From Spirochaetota bacterium (GTDB taxonomy: Bacteria; Spirochaetota; Spirochaetia; B11-G9), in the NCBI GenBank assembly GCA_003641695.1, contig QNBL01000001.1, forward strand, positions 1 to 38,235: DNA of 38,235 nt, read 5' to 3'. Positions 8,284-16,290 of the stretch are shown here, in pieces (position 1 is the stretch's first letter; the number at the start of each line of letters is the position of its first letter). The notes under the pieces were generated by a model. That model was not told the DNA's origin, did no database searches, and saw only the letters and a list, made by a program, of their open reading frames with translations. Position numbers and translations under genes: made by a program.

Positions 8284-10311
8284 ATGAAAAAAATAATACT
8301 TGGTGCAGGCATACTGATACTCCTTGGAGCGGTTCTCTTTACAGTGGTACATTTAACGACCGAAAACAGCAGCCTGCAAAATAATTTAAACAGCAGAGAG
8401 AGAGAAATCAGCTCTCTGTATTCAATTGTTCAAGAGTACAGTAAAGATATAAACGAAATACGTAAGAAACTCTCCCTGCCGGAGAAGAACTATCTGCCGG
8501 ATACGTTCAATAACACATCAGCAGACGAAAGCAAACCGGATATTGGAGAAACCAGGGAAAACGAGGATCTCCCCTTTTTCCTTGCTGCCGACAAACTTAT
8601 CACCTTTAATGTACGTCTTAATAACCTCAGGATACTTAAAAACTTTGCTGAAAGTGATGCATTGAATGCTATTTTGTTAAAAAACAGGCTCAAACTGATA
8701 AAGAACGGTGATTCCGGGTATCACCTGCTTTTAGGCGGATCTATCGCCTACACGTTGAGTATTTACAACGATTCCCCTTTGGAAGCGGCTCTATCATACA
8801 GACAAAAGGAAACTGAAAAGAAAACATTTAACCCGGTTGCAAAGGATGCCTGTAAAATTGTTGAAGAGGCGATTGATTCCTCAATACATGAGATCACAGC
8901 TTATATTGCTGAAAGTAAAGCTCTATCGGATAAATTCAGCGGTATAGTACAAGAAAAACGTGTAGCCCATACTGTGGATAAGTATGGGCTTGTAATTAAA
9001 ACCATACATACAGCGGACACCAGGGCAGTCAGAATAAGCACAAAAGACGGCAGGCTGATTTTAACGGCAAAAATGGACAAGAATAAACTTGATTTTACCC
9101 TGAACGGTGAATCCTATAACGATTTCAACCAGTTTCATTCCCGTTTTATGGAGGTACTTGATTCTTCAGACAAGCGAAGCGCTGAAGAACTGGTCATTGA
9201 AAAATCCAAAAATAAAATTATTACTGTTGCAAAAGATCCTGCCTTTATTACATACCTTAAAGAAAAAAATCTGACCTTACGTACTGAAATAAGGGACGAC
9301 AGTGATTATTACTATTTTGATTTTGTAAACAGCAGCGGCGAAAAGCAGGGATCCCTCGGTGTTCAGAAAAAGATTGGAGAGATTTATCTTTTTGATAAAG
9401 AGGATGTTGTTATTTCATCATTAAAATCCCTGACTATGAGCAGTGAGGCTGAAACGACACCTGGAAGTACTTTTATAATTCCTGATACTATCGCAGACTT
9501 TGGTGATAAGTATGGAAACAACGGCTCTTTGACTCTGCTGCTGATTGGTTCTCATGAAAAGAATGCGGACACTATTATTCTTGCAAATTTCAACAGCAGT
9601 ACCGATACAATAAAACTTATATCCATTCCCCGGGATCTTTTTTATCAGAACCGCAAGATAAATGATTACTACCGTACCGGAGGCGGAGAACTTTTTACAG
9701 AAATAATATCGGAAATTACAGGAGTTGAAATATCAGGTTACATCGGTGTGGACATGTATGCATTTATAGACATAATAAATATTCTCGGTGGAATCGATAT
9801 CGAGCTGGCAAGTGATCTTGCCGATCCAACCTACAAAATCAGGGATAATGGAGTATGGACAACTCTGTATTACTCAAAAGGGAAGCATCATCTGAACGGG
9901 CTGGAGGCTCTAAGAATTGCACGATCCAGACATACATCTTCCGATTTTGGAAGATCTGACCGACAGCAGCTAATCCTCAAGGGGGTAAAGGACAAACTTA
10001 ACGAATTAAACGTTACTGAGATGAATAAAGTTTATTCAATATTCAAAACCCTGGATGAATATCTGGATACAAACATACCCTCCATGGAGATGATTTCCAT
10101 ATTCCTGAAGTATAAAAATGCCGAAATAGAGAAGAAAGACGGACTGAGCGTTTTTAATGTCCTGTACAATACGTACAGTAATATACACAGTCTAAAAGAC
10201 AAGAGCCTGCAGTATGAGGAGGGGTTTAACAGAGGAGCATGGATTCTTCTGCCGAGAAATGATGATTGGAATGTGATAAAATGGTATATCAACGGTTTGC
10301 TTAATGAATAA
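8284..10311 (+). CDS. LytR-CpsA-Psr (LCP) family membrane protein with long extracytoplasmic N-terminal region
   Basis: 675 residues from the ATG at 8284; an in-frame GTG at 8275 is possible but has no ribosome site. Residues about 2-24 form one membrane-spanning helix. It is followed by a coiled-coil stretch (SLQNNLNSREREISSLYS), then about 340 residues with no recognised family. The LCP domain follows at about residues 412-575: LTLLLIGSHEKNADTIILA, then SIPRDLF with Arg450, then LNGLEALRIARSRH and DFGRSDRQQ. LCP proteins bind polyprenyl-pyrophosphate lipids and attach glycopolymers to peptidoglycan or related acceptors. Spirochaetes are not known for teichoic acids, so the substrate is open. 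The domain is expected in the periplasm. It overlaps miaB by 8 bp. Confidence 0.85.
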   Translation: MKKIILGAGILILLGAVLFTVVHLTTENSSLQNNLNSREREISSLYSIVQEYSKDINEIRKKLSLPEKNYLPDTFNNTSADESKPDIGETRENEDLPFFLAADKLITFNVRLNNLRILKNFAESDALNAILLKNRLKLIKNGDSGYHLLLGGSIAYTLSIYNDSPLEAALSYRQKETEKKTFNPVAKDACKIVEEAIDSSIHEITAYIAESKALSDKFSGIVQEKRVAHTVDKYGLVIKTIHTADTRAVRISTKDGRLILTAKMDKNKLDFTLNGESYNDFNQFHSRFMEVLDSSDKRSAEELVIEKSKNKIITVAKDPAFITYLKEKNLTLRTEIRDDSDYYYFDFVNSSGEKQGSLGVQKKIGEIYLFDKEDVVISSLKSLTMSSEAETTPGSTFIIPDTIADFGDKYGNNGSLTLLLIGSHEKNADTIILANFNSSTDTIKLISIPRDLFYQNRKINDYYRTGGGELFTEIISEITGVEISGYIGVDMYAFIDIINILGGIDIELASDLADPTYKIRDNGVWTTLYYSKGKHHLNGLEALRIARSRHTSSDFGRSDRQQLILKGVKDKLNELNVTEMNKVYSIFKTLDEYLDTNIPSMEMISIFLKYKNAEIEKKDGLSVFNVLYNTYSNIHSLKDKSLQYEEGFNRGAWILLPRNDDWNVIKWYINGLLNE

Positions 10312-11617
10312 AAAATACTGGATAGAAACATACGGATGTCAGATGAACTTTGCAGAATCAAAGGCTCTGGATTACGATTTTGATTCCAGAGGCTGGGAGA
10401 AGGCCGATTCACCCGAGGAGGCTGATCTGGTCTTGCTGAATACATGTTCAGTCCGTCAAACCGCAGAAAACCGTATTTGGGGACGAATCGGCTTCTATAA
10501 GCATCTTAAGGAAGAAAAGGATTTTGTTCTCGGGATAACTGGCTGTATGGCTGAAAGACTGAAGAAAGAAATAAAGGCAAAAGCTCCTGCAGTTGATATG
10601 GTTATTGGAAACTTCAACAAGGATATTCTTCTATCGTACCTGGAAAACCACGATAGAAACTTCTGGAACGATGATCTGGTTGAAGATCGTGAATATGCAT
10701 TCAGAGATGTTCATGTTGGGGAAAATGATTTTAAAGCACTGGTTCCGATAATGCACGGCTGTAACAATTTCTGCTCTTACTGTATTGTTCCCTACGTAAG
10801 AGGAAGGGAGGTCTCCAGATCTCCTGAATCAGTCCTGAAGGAACTGTACACTCTCGAAGAGAAGGGGATTAAGGAGGTTACCTTTCTCGGTCAGAACGTC
10901 AATTCCTACAACTACATTTATGCAGACGGCAGAAAGGTTTCGTTTACCGGTCTTTTAAGGATAGTCCTTGAAAACATAAAAGGGATTCAATGGTTCAGAT
11001 TTATCAGCTCCCACCCCAAGGACGTTCCTGAAGATCTTATTCAGATTATTGCAGATGAAGAAAGAGTCTGCAGTCATATTCATCTGGCAGTGCAGCATGG
11101 ATCTGATTCTGTCTTAAAAAGAATGAACAGAGGTTATACCAGATCCGGATTTCTGAAACTTGTTGATTTTATGAAAACAAGGATTGCCGATCTTTCTCTC
11201 ACCACAGATCTCTTGATAGGGTTTCCCGGAGAATCTCCCGAAGATCTTGCCTTAACAATAGATTTAATGGAAGAAGTCGGGTTCGACGATGCCTTTACCT
11301 ACTACTATAACCCCAGGGAGGGGACCAAGGCGTTTTCATTTAAAGATGCCCTTCCTGAAGAGGTAAAGCGTAAACGTCTTGCAGAAGTTATTGATGTCCA
11401 GCGAAAGATAAGCAGAAACATTAAACGTAAAAGGGTAGGAAAGGTTGAACAAGTTCTTGTCGAGGGTGTATCCAGAAATAACAGCAATGAACTTCTTGGA
11501 CGTACTTCCCGGAATGAAATGGTTGTTTTTCCCGCCAAAAAGGATTTTATTGGAGAATTTGCCGAAGTACTCTTGAAAGAACTGCAGGGGAATACCTACA
11601 GGGGAGTACTTGTTTGA
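10304..11617 (+). CDS. miaB: tRNA-2-methylthio-N6-dimethylallyladenosine synthase MiaB
   Basis: 437 residues, the usual MiaB length. The enzyme is a radical-SAM methylthiotransferase acting on i6A37 of tRNAs reading UNN codons. The N-terminal UPF0004 domain carries Cys12 (YGCQMN), Cys48 (NTCSVR) and Cys81 (GCMAER), which bind the auxiliary [4Fe-4S] cluster. The radical-SAM CxxxCxxC is Cys153-Cys157-Cys160 in HGCNNFCSYCIVPYVRGRE, a segment specific to this family. A C-terminal TRAM-like domain (about residues 375-437, VGKVEQVLVEGVSR) binds tRNA. It overlaps the LCP gene by 8 bp with no clear ribosome site, so translation is probably coupled. The Fe-S requirement links it functionally to the suf genes at the far end of the window. 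Confidence 0.96.
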   Translation: MNKKYWIETYGCQMNFAESKALDYDFDSRGWEKADSPEEADLVLLNTCSVRQTAENRIWGRIGFYKHLKEEKDFVLGITGCMAERLKKEIKAKAPAVDMVIGNFNKDILLSYLENHDRNFWNDDLVEDREYAFRDVHVGENDFKALVPIMHGCNNFCSYCIVPYVRGREVSRSPESVLKELYTLEEKGIKEVTFLGQNVNSYNYIYADGRKVSFTGLLRIVLENIKGIQWFRFISSHPKDVPEDLIQIIADEERVCSHIHLAVQHGSDSVLKRMNRGYTRSGFLKLVDFMKTRIADLSLTTDLLIGFPGESPEDLALTIDLMEEVGFDDAFTYYYNPREGTKAFSFKDALPEEVKRKRLAEVIDVQRKISRNIKRKRVGKVEQVLVEGVSRNNSNELLGRTSRNEMVVFPAKKDFIGEFAEVLLKELQGNTYRGVLV

Positions 11618-12510
11618 GAATTCGGGTTTTGTTTTTTCTTTTGGCTGCAGTTCAGATCTTTGCTCAGAGTACCAGCAGTGAAGAAAATTTTGACACCTTA
11701 ATTACCTCCGTTAAAGCTGTAGAAAGCATTGATAAAGCGATCTCGTTATTGAAAGAAAATATGCCTCAGTTGAAAATCACTTCAGAAAAGAAACAAGCCC
11801 TCCGGCTGCTGGGGGAATATGAGGAACTGAAAGGTAATTACCAGGATGCGCAAAAAGCATACAACCAGGCATTTGAATTAGAAGAGTCCGACTATAGCAT
11901 GCTGTACCGTTCGGCTCTCATGCTGCACTATATGGGAGAATACAGCAGTTCAGAGCTTAAATTACTTTCCGTTATCAGGAATTCCGGTAATAGAGAAATA
12001 ATGGAGAATTCATATCTTCTTCTTGCCAGGTCGTTCGCTGCACGGGGGGATACGGAAGGATACAATGAAGTAAAGAACCAGATTTCGAACAGCAGGAATC
12101 CACAAACCCTTTTTTTCCTTGACGGACAGCTTCAGGATTTCCCTCAATCACCTGAATACCTTCTGAAAAAAGGGGAAATACCGTTTCTGCCTGACCCTTT
12201 AGTCTCCCTCGGTATGCTTGGGAACCGTGAAGATAGAATCCAAACAAGTGAAAAAATGAACTCACCGCCGGTTAAGGAAACCGGGGAGCAGGTTTTTCTC
12301 ATTCAAACAGGTTCTTTTCTTGATAAGGAAAATGCAGAATACTTGAGCAAAGACTTAAAAGCACTGGGATTTAACTCACATGTTGAGGCACAGCAAATTA
12401 ATGGAATAACATACAACAAGGTTTTTGTTACCGCAGAGAGTGTCGAAGATGCAAAAAAGCTTATTTTAAAGCTTAAAGATAAAGGTTTTGAGGGGTACCC
12501 GATTTACTGA
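11614..12510 (+). CDS. Exported TPR-like protein with C-terminal SPOR domain (TTG start)
   Basis: 298 residues. It starts at TTG 11614, nested in the miaB stop (TTGA, 4 bp overlap), with GGGGAG 7 nt upstream. The signal peptide is about residues 1-18 (RIRVLFFLLAAVQIFAQ). The central part has helix-turn-helix TPR-like units ('ALRLLGEYEELKGNYQDAQKAYNQAF'-type spacing). Residues 227-298 are a SPOR domain: VFLIQTGSF opens the first strand and VFVTAESVEDAKKLILKLK the last helix. SPOR domains bind denuded glycan strands of peptidoglycan at division sites, so this is probably a periplasmic cell-wall or division factor. It is the last gene of the group and overlaps the convergent lipoprotein gene by 7 bp at the stops. 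Confidence 0.82.
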   Translation: MRIRVLFFLLAAVQIFAQSTSSEENFDTLITSVKAVESIDKAISLLKENMPQLKITSEKKQALRLLGEYEELKGNYQDAQKAYNQAFELEESDYSMLYRSALMLHYMGEYSSSELKLLSVIRNSGNREIMENSYLLLARSFAARGDTEGYNEVKNQISNSRNPQTLFFLDGQLQDFPQSPEYLLKKGEIPFLPDPLVSLGMLGNREDRIQTSEKMNSPPVKETGEQVFLIQTGSFLDKENAEYLSKDLKALGFNSHVEAQQINGITYNKVFVTAESVEDAKKLILKLKDKGFEGYPIY

Positions 12511-14054
12511 TTTGCTTCTGACCCCTCAGGTTCAAGCTGTTCAATCTGTTCATACCGTATAAACGTTTCTCCTGACGGTGTAAATCCGGTAACATTTATT
12601 GAACCGGGAATAAGAACCAGAGTACGTACGATCTCCAGATCAGACTTATTAACCATGAAATCGTATTTATACGTTTCTGTTCTCACTACCTCGTGATTGT
12701 CATTAATAAACTTGAGCTGAAGTACATCAACCCCAATAGTGAACGTATAAACTCCTCCTTTATAGATATTTCCATCTTTACGCAGTTCAAATCTGGGAGG
12801 ATCAAAGTAAATCTCTTCTCCGTAATCACTTTTGTAATATCCCGTCAGGTGAGTTTCTGTATCCTGGTTTTCTCCGGCAGTATCCCGGTTAAACAGGTAA
12901 TCCTCCAGTGTTTTGTCTGTTTTAAGATACTTTCCAGACCAGTTCTTGTTTGTAGCTTTCTTGGTATTCCTCACACTATCGTCTTTATAAACAAGATTGA
13001 TAGTATTAATATCCGCTATCCTAATATACAGGGTGACCTTCAAATAAGGAACGATATCGTTTCTGCAGTTTATGATAAGGGTATTATAGAGAGTTTTTGT
13101 TGAACTTTCCCACCGGTATACTTCCTGAATGTCATTTTCAAAAAAGGTGATTTTTCTTTTATCAAGCTCAAAGAGTACCAAGGGTCCGTCAGCTTCTTCA
13201 TTCTGGGATGTTAATATCCACATGGATGACAGGAAATTTTCAAATTTGTTTTTTGTTCCCGCAAGGATTGCCCTTAATCGGGAGTCTTCTATCTGCTTCC
13301 CCGGTATCTTTTCTGTGTTTATAAGACTGAATGTCCCCTCATCGTTTCTCCAATAATAACTTTTTCTGATAATATCAAATCTGTTTTCCACTTCTGAAGA
13401 ACTTGCCGCAGCAATGACCGGGAAACTTTTCCCATTGGAAATACCGGTTTTGTATGCTTGGGATCTTTGGTTCTGCTGTATCTCAATATTCCCCTGTTCT
13501 TTCAGGGAAAGAACAGGGTTGTATGTAAGCAGGCCATAGCTGGTCTTTTGCTGATTGCGTTTCAGTATATCAAGGGTCTGGGTATCGTTACCAAAACTGC
13601 CCCTGCAGACTATCTCGAGATTATGATCTCCGGTAACATCAAGAAGGTCAAGATCAAACGAACGTACATTGGTAGCTTGGGTTTCATACTCCCAGGATAT
13701 GACATACTTGTCCCGGATTGAATCAAAATCAATGACATCAACAATTATGTGGGAATCTTCACCTTTGTTTATTTTATGGACGATTATTTGCTCGTCTTCT
13801 GTATCCAAATCCAGATTCGTCTGTATTATTGTTACAATAAACTGTCCCGGATCCATGGGAATTTTTGGAATCGGAGCTTTATCAAGATTTTCCGAATAGT
13901 TGTCCGTAGTACGTTCACTGCCGTTTTGAGTCGTTTTCTCCTGAACCACAATATTTGAGTCTGTCATCACCCTTTTGCCTGGATTTGTATCAGCATTTCT
14001 GCAGGAAACGAGAAGGATGATGATGTAGAGAGGAAGTAAAAAGAGACGTTTCAT
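12504..14054 (-). CDS. Lipoprotein in the position of T. pallidum pallilysin (Tp0751-like candidate)
   Basis: 516 residues with a lipoprotein signal: MKRLFLLPLYIIILLVSC, lipidation expected at Cys18. The N-terminal half has calcium-repeat-like acidic strands (TNLDLDTEDEQIIVHKI, DLDLLDVTGDHNLEIVCRG), reminiscent of FG-GAP/VCBS-type repeats. The C-terminal part (about 395-500) is strand-rich (FELRKDGNIYKGGVYTFTIG) and could be a small barrel. The locus matches the pallilysin neighbourhood: the VWA-domain gene lies two genes upstream in the same operon and cfpA is divergent. Pallilysin is described as a HEXXH-containing, lipocalin-like adhesin. Here the only similar string is HEVVR at 454-458, lacking the second histidine, so metalloprotease activity is not supported. 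The homology is an inference from position and general features. Confidence 0.6.
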   Translation of the reverse strand: MKRLFLLPLYIIILLVSCRNADTNPGKRVMTDSNIVVQEKTTQNGSERTTDNYSENLDKAPIPKIPMDPGQFIVTIIQTNLDLDTEDEQIIVHKINKGEDSHIIVDVIDFDSIRDKYVISWEYETQATNVRSFDLDLLDVTGDHNLEIVCRGSFGNDTQTLDILKRNQQKTSYGLLTYNPVLSLKEQGNIEIQQNQRSQAYKTGISNGKSFPVIAAASSSEVENRFDIIRKSYYWRNDEGTFSLINTEKIPGKQIEDSRLRAILAGTKNKFENFLSSMWILTSQNEEADGPLVLFELDKRKITFFENDIQEVYRWESSTKTLYNTLIINCRNDIVPYLKVTLYIRIADINTINLVYKDDSVRNTKKATNKNWSGKYLKTDKTLEDYLFNRDTAGENQDTETHLTGYYKSDYGEEIYFDPPRFELRKDGNIYKGGVYTFTIGVDVLQLKFINDNHEVVRTETYKYDFMVNKSDLEIVRTLVLIPGSINVTGFTPSGETFIRYEQIEQLEPEGSEANQ

Positions 14055-14066
14055 GTACTACCAGCT

Positions 14067-15050
14067 TCAAGATGGAAAATATTCACTGAGTCTTTCTAAC
14101 ACTTTTCTTTTAATAATATCAAGAGGGTACTTACTCTTAAACCCTGCTGCCGTCTTGTGTCCTCCGCCACCGTAGGAGACTGCTATTACTGCAACATCAA
14201 TATTTCCTTTGGAACGCATTGAGCACCTGAGGATGCCCTCTTCGTTTTCCTTAAAAAACACAGAAACTTTAATAGCTTCGCTTTTTAAAGGAATATTTAT
14301 CAAGGTATCCGATTCTTCGTAAAGAGCATCGCATGCTTCAAGATCCTCTTTATACATGGTTTGAACGGCAACTCTTTGTTCATAGAAAAGTTCCAGGGAT
14401 GAAAGTATTCTTGATTGAAGTTTTAATGCAGATATTGAGTTGCTTTCGTATATTTTGGAATAGATGAAGTTGGGATACACCCCTTTTTTAACAAGCTCGT
14501 AGGCAATATTAAACGTTTTAGCTGTTGTCTTGGGATAAATAAAAGAACCGGTATCGTACACTATCCCGACAAAAAGTGCCTCTGCAATGTCATCGTCTAT
14601 TCCAACTCCCATATCAGTTATAATATCGTAGAGTATTTCACAGGTGGAGGAAGCATTGCTTTCTATATGATTGTTTTTTATTATTTCATCATCAGATTCG
14701 TGATGATCCAGTATAAAACAGCGTTTAACATGGGGTAGTATAATATCTGCAACCCCACCGATGTTTTTTATATCATTCGTATCCAGAATAAGGAGCACAT
14801 AGTCTGAAAGGTTTTCAGGAACATCGACCTCATCGAGTGTATGAACCTGTTCGGCTTCTTTGAGAAAAGAATACTTATAAGCCATGGGATCAGCATTTAT
14901 AATTATTGATTTCTTCCCGAGCTGCTTTAACAAACAGCTCATGGCACACTCACTTCCAATAGCATCCCCGTCAGGGGTTTCATGAGCAGTTATTATAAAG
15001 AGGTTATTTTGTTTGATGATCTCTTCAATCTCTTTAAATCTGTCATCCAT
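14067..15050 (-). CDS. DHH/DHHA1 phosphoesterase, NrnA-like (oligoribonuclease / pAp phosphatase type)
   Basis: 327 residues, the usual size for NrnA-like proteins. DHH-domain motifs in order: HETPDGDAIGSE (His23, Asp27, Asp29, metal ligands), LLILDTND, ILDHHESDD (the DHH signature) and VGIVYDTGSF. The C-terminal DHHA1 substrate domain shows SYGGGGHKTAAGF. The family degrades nano-RNA or cyclic-dinucleotide linear products and dephosphorylates 3'-phosphoadenosine 5'-phosphate in the cytosol. The exact substrate cannot be told from sequence alone. It lies in an operon between the VWA gene (16 bp upstream) and the lipoprotein gene (12 bp downstream), an odd cytosolic enzyme between two envelope proteins. 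The ATG at 15050 has a weak GGGG-type ribosome site about 10 nt upstream. Confidence 0.88.
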   Translation of the reverse strand: MDDRFKEIEEIIKQNNLFIITAHETPDGDAIGSECAMSCLLKQLGKKSIIINADPMAYKYSFLKEAEQVHTLDEVDVPENLSDYVLLILDTNDIKNIGGVADIILPHVKRCFILDHHESDDEIIKNNHIESNASSTCEILYDIITDMGVGIDDDIAEALFVGIVYDTGSFIYPKTTAKTFNIAYELVKKGVYPNFIYSKIYESNSISALKLQSRILSSLELFYEQRVAVQTMYKEDLEACDALYEESDTLINIPLKSEAIKVSVFFKENEEGILRCSMRSKGNIDVAVIAVSYGGGGHKTAAGFKSKYPLDIIKRKVLERLSEYFPS

Positions 15051-15066
15051 CTACGGGATAATCCCC

Positions 15067-16161
15067 TTAACGGCCTTTCCTGTCTTTTTCCTCATCGTAA
15101 TCAGCCGGTTTTCTTGTTCTCAGTATAAACACAATTATAAGAAGTATCACGACCCCTGCAATTATACTATATACCAATAAAGAGCTATTTACCACAGAAG
15201 GAATTGCTATCTGATAAACTGCAGGTGAAAATGATTCACCCTCTGAGAATATAAATGATATTTCAGCATTGTAGCCTTTTTCCCTCAGAGGGACACTGAC
15301 GGAAAGAGGGATCTTCTTTTCACTATCAGGATCCAGATTCACGCTGACAGATTTTTTAAGTATATTCAAGCCTTTGTTGTAGGGTGAGGTGAGAAGAATT
15401 TTATCAATAGTTACTGTTACACCCGATTTATAATCCTTGCTGCTCAAGGTAATCTCAAGATCAGCGCTTCCATCCTTTTTAGGCTTTCCAATGCGGGGGG
15501 GGGCTTCTGCGGTTATTGTTCCTAAAAAATCACCTATACTTTTTTCTATATCTTCTGAAGAGGCGTTTTCCGGTACTTCTGAATACGATCCTGAAAGTTT
15601 TTCAGCCAATTCCTTCGCAGCTGATTCAACACCAATCCCGAGAATCTCAATCTTCCATCCTTTTTTCTGAATAATTTTGGTATTTTCAAGAAATTCATGA
15701 TTGAAAGAGTGATCAGGAGCGTAATACTTGCTTTCAGGAGGTGCTTCCTGCTTCCCGTCGGTTATAAGGAGCAGATACCTTCTCCTCCCGCCGGTTCCGG
15801 AATCAAGAGTTTCTGCAAGTTTATCCAAAGCATTGCCGATATCCGTAAAATGCCCGTCAGCCTTGATTGATTCAACAATCTCAAGTATTTTATTTTTATC
15901 CTCTCCGGAAAGAACGGTTCCTTTATTCACAACAACAGCTTTCCCGTAGAATAGAATCAGGGTAAAATTGTCCCCGGGCATCAGTATTTCCTTTACAATT
16001 TTTTCTTCTACGTATTCCTTTACGCTTTCTATCTCTTCAACCATTGAGAGAGACTTATCCAGAACGAGGTAAACATCTATATTGCTGGATCTGGTATCCC
16101 CATACATCATAAAATTTCCAAGAAAAAATAAAATAATTAAAAAAATTACTTTCTTATTCAT
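15067..16161 (-). CDS. Exported von Willebrand factor A-domain protein with C-terminal membrane anchor (Tp0750-like candidate)
   Basis: 364 residues. The signal peptide is about 1-21 (KKVIFLIILFFLGNFMMYG). The VWA domain (about 28-200) has the MIDAS motif DKSLS (Asp35, Ser37, Ser39) and the later 'LITDGKQE' loop with the acidic ligand. A beta-rich region (about 225-320) follows, then one membrane helix (VYSIIAGVVILLIIVFIL, about 330-348) and a short basic cytoplasmic tail. The topology is periplasmic VWA anchored in the inner membrane. VWA domains bind protein partners via a metal. In T. pallidum a VWA protein, Tp0750, is reported to be encoded with pallilysin; the arrangement here matches. 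The TAGAGG ribosome site lies 8 nt before the ATG. A nine-base C run lies within the coding strand (see repeat entry). Confidence 0.85.
   Translation of the reverse strand: MNKKVIFLIILFFLGNFMMYGDTRSSNIDVYLVLDKSLSMVEEIESVKEYVEEKIVKEILMPGDNFTLILFYGKAVVVNKGTVLSGEDKNKILEIVESIKADGHFTDIGNALDKLAETLDSGTGGRRRYLLLITDGKQEAPPESKYYAPDHSFNHEFLENTKIIQKKGWKIEILGIGVESAAKELAEKLSGSYSEVPENASSEDIEKSIGDFLGTITAEAPPRIGKPKKDGSADLEITLSSKDYKSGVTVTIDKILLTSPYNKGLNILKKSVSVNLDPDSEKKIPLSVSVPLREKGYNAEISFIFSEGESFSPAVYQIAIPSVVNSSLLVYSIIAGVVILLIIVFILRTRKPADYDEEKDRKGR
15495..15503 (-). repeat. Nine-base poly-C/poly-G tract inside the VWA gene
   Basis: Nine consecutive G on the plus strand, read as C on the coding strand across codons about 220-223 (Ala-Pro-Pro-Arg). 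The gene is in frame as written. A one-base change would shift the frame just after the VWA domain and before the beta region and membrane helix. Runs of this length are prone to slipped-strand mispairing and also to sequencing error. Confidence 0.6.
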
Positions 16162-16229
16162 ATAAATACCTCTATAATTAGTTTAACATGTATATTTAAT
16201 CATCAAAAGCATAAAACAAAAAAAGATGC

Positions 16230-16257
16230 TTTACTTTTTGTGCTTCATGTTGATAAT
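16230..16257 (+). promoter_or_regulatory. Candidate sigma70 promoter for cfpA
   Basis: TTTACT at 16230-16235, a 16 bp spacer and GATAAT at 16252-16257. A short leader follows, with AAGGAGAG about 5 nt before the ATG at 16291. An inverted repeat AAAGCAT (16206-16212) / ATGCTTT (16226-16232) overlaps the -35 side in the divergent region shared with the VWA operon and could be an operator. Confidence 0.45.
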
Positions 16258-16290
16258 GTATATTTAGAGTATTTGACTAAGGAGAGTGTA

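Noticed and set aside
12693..13958. Plus-strand frames opposite the lipoprotein gene
   Set aside because: No ribosome sites, low-complexity translations and a well-supported gene on the other strand.
15055..15066. Short palindrome GGGATAATCCC before the DHH gene
   Set aside because: Arms of only five bases; too small to separate from chance.
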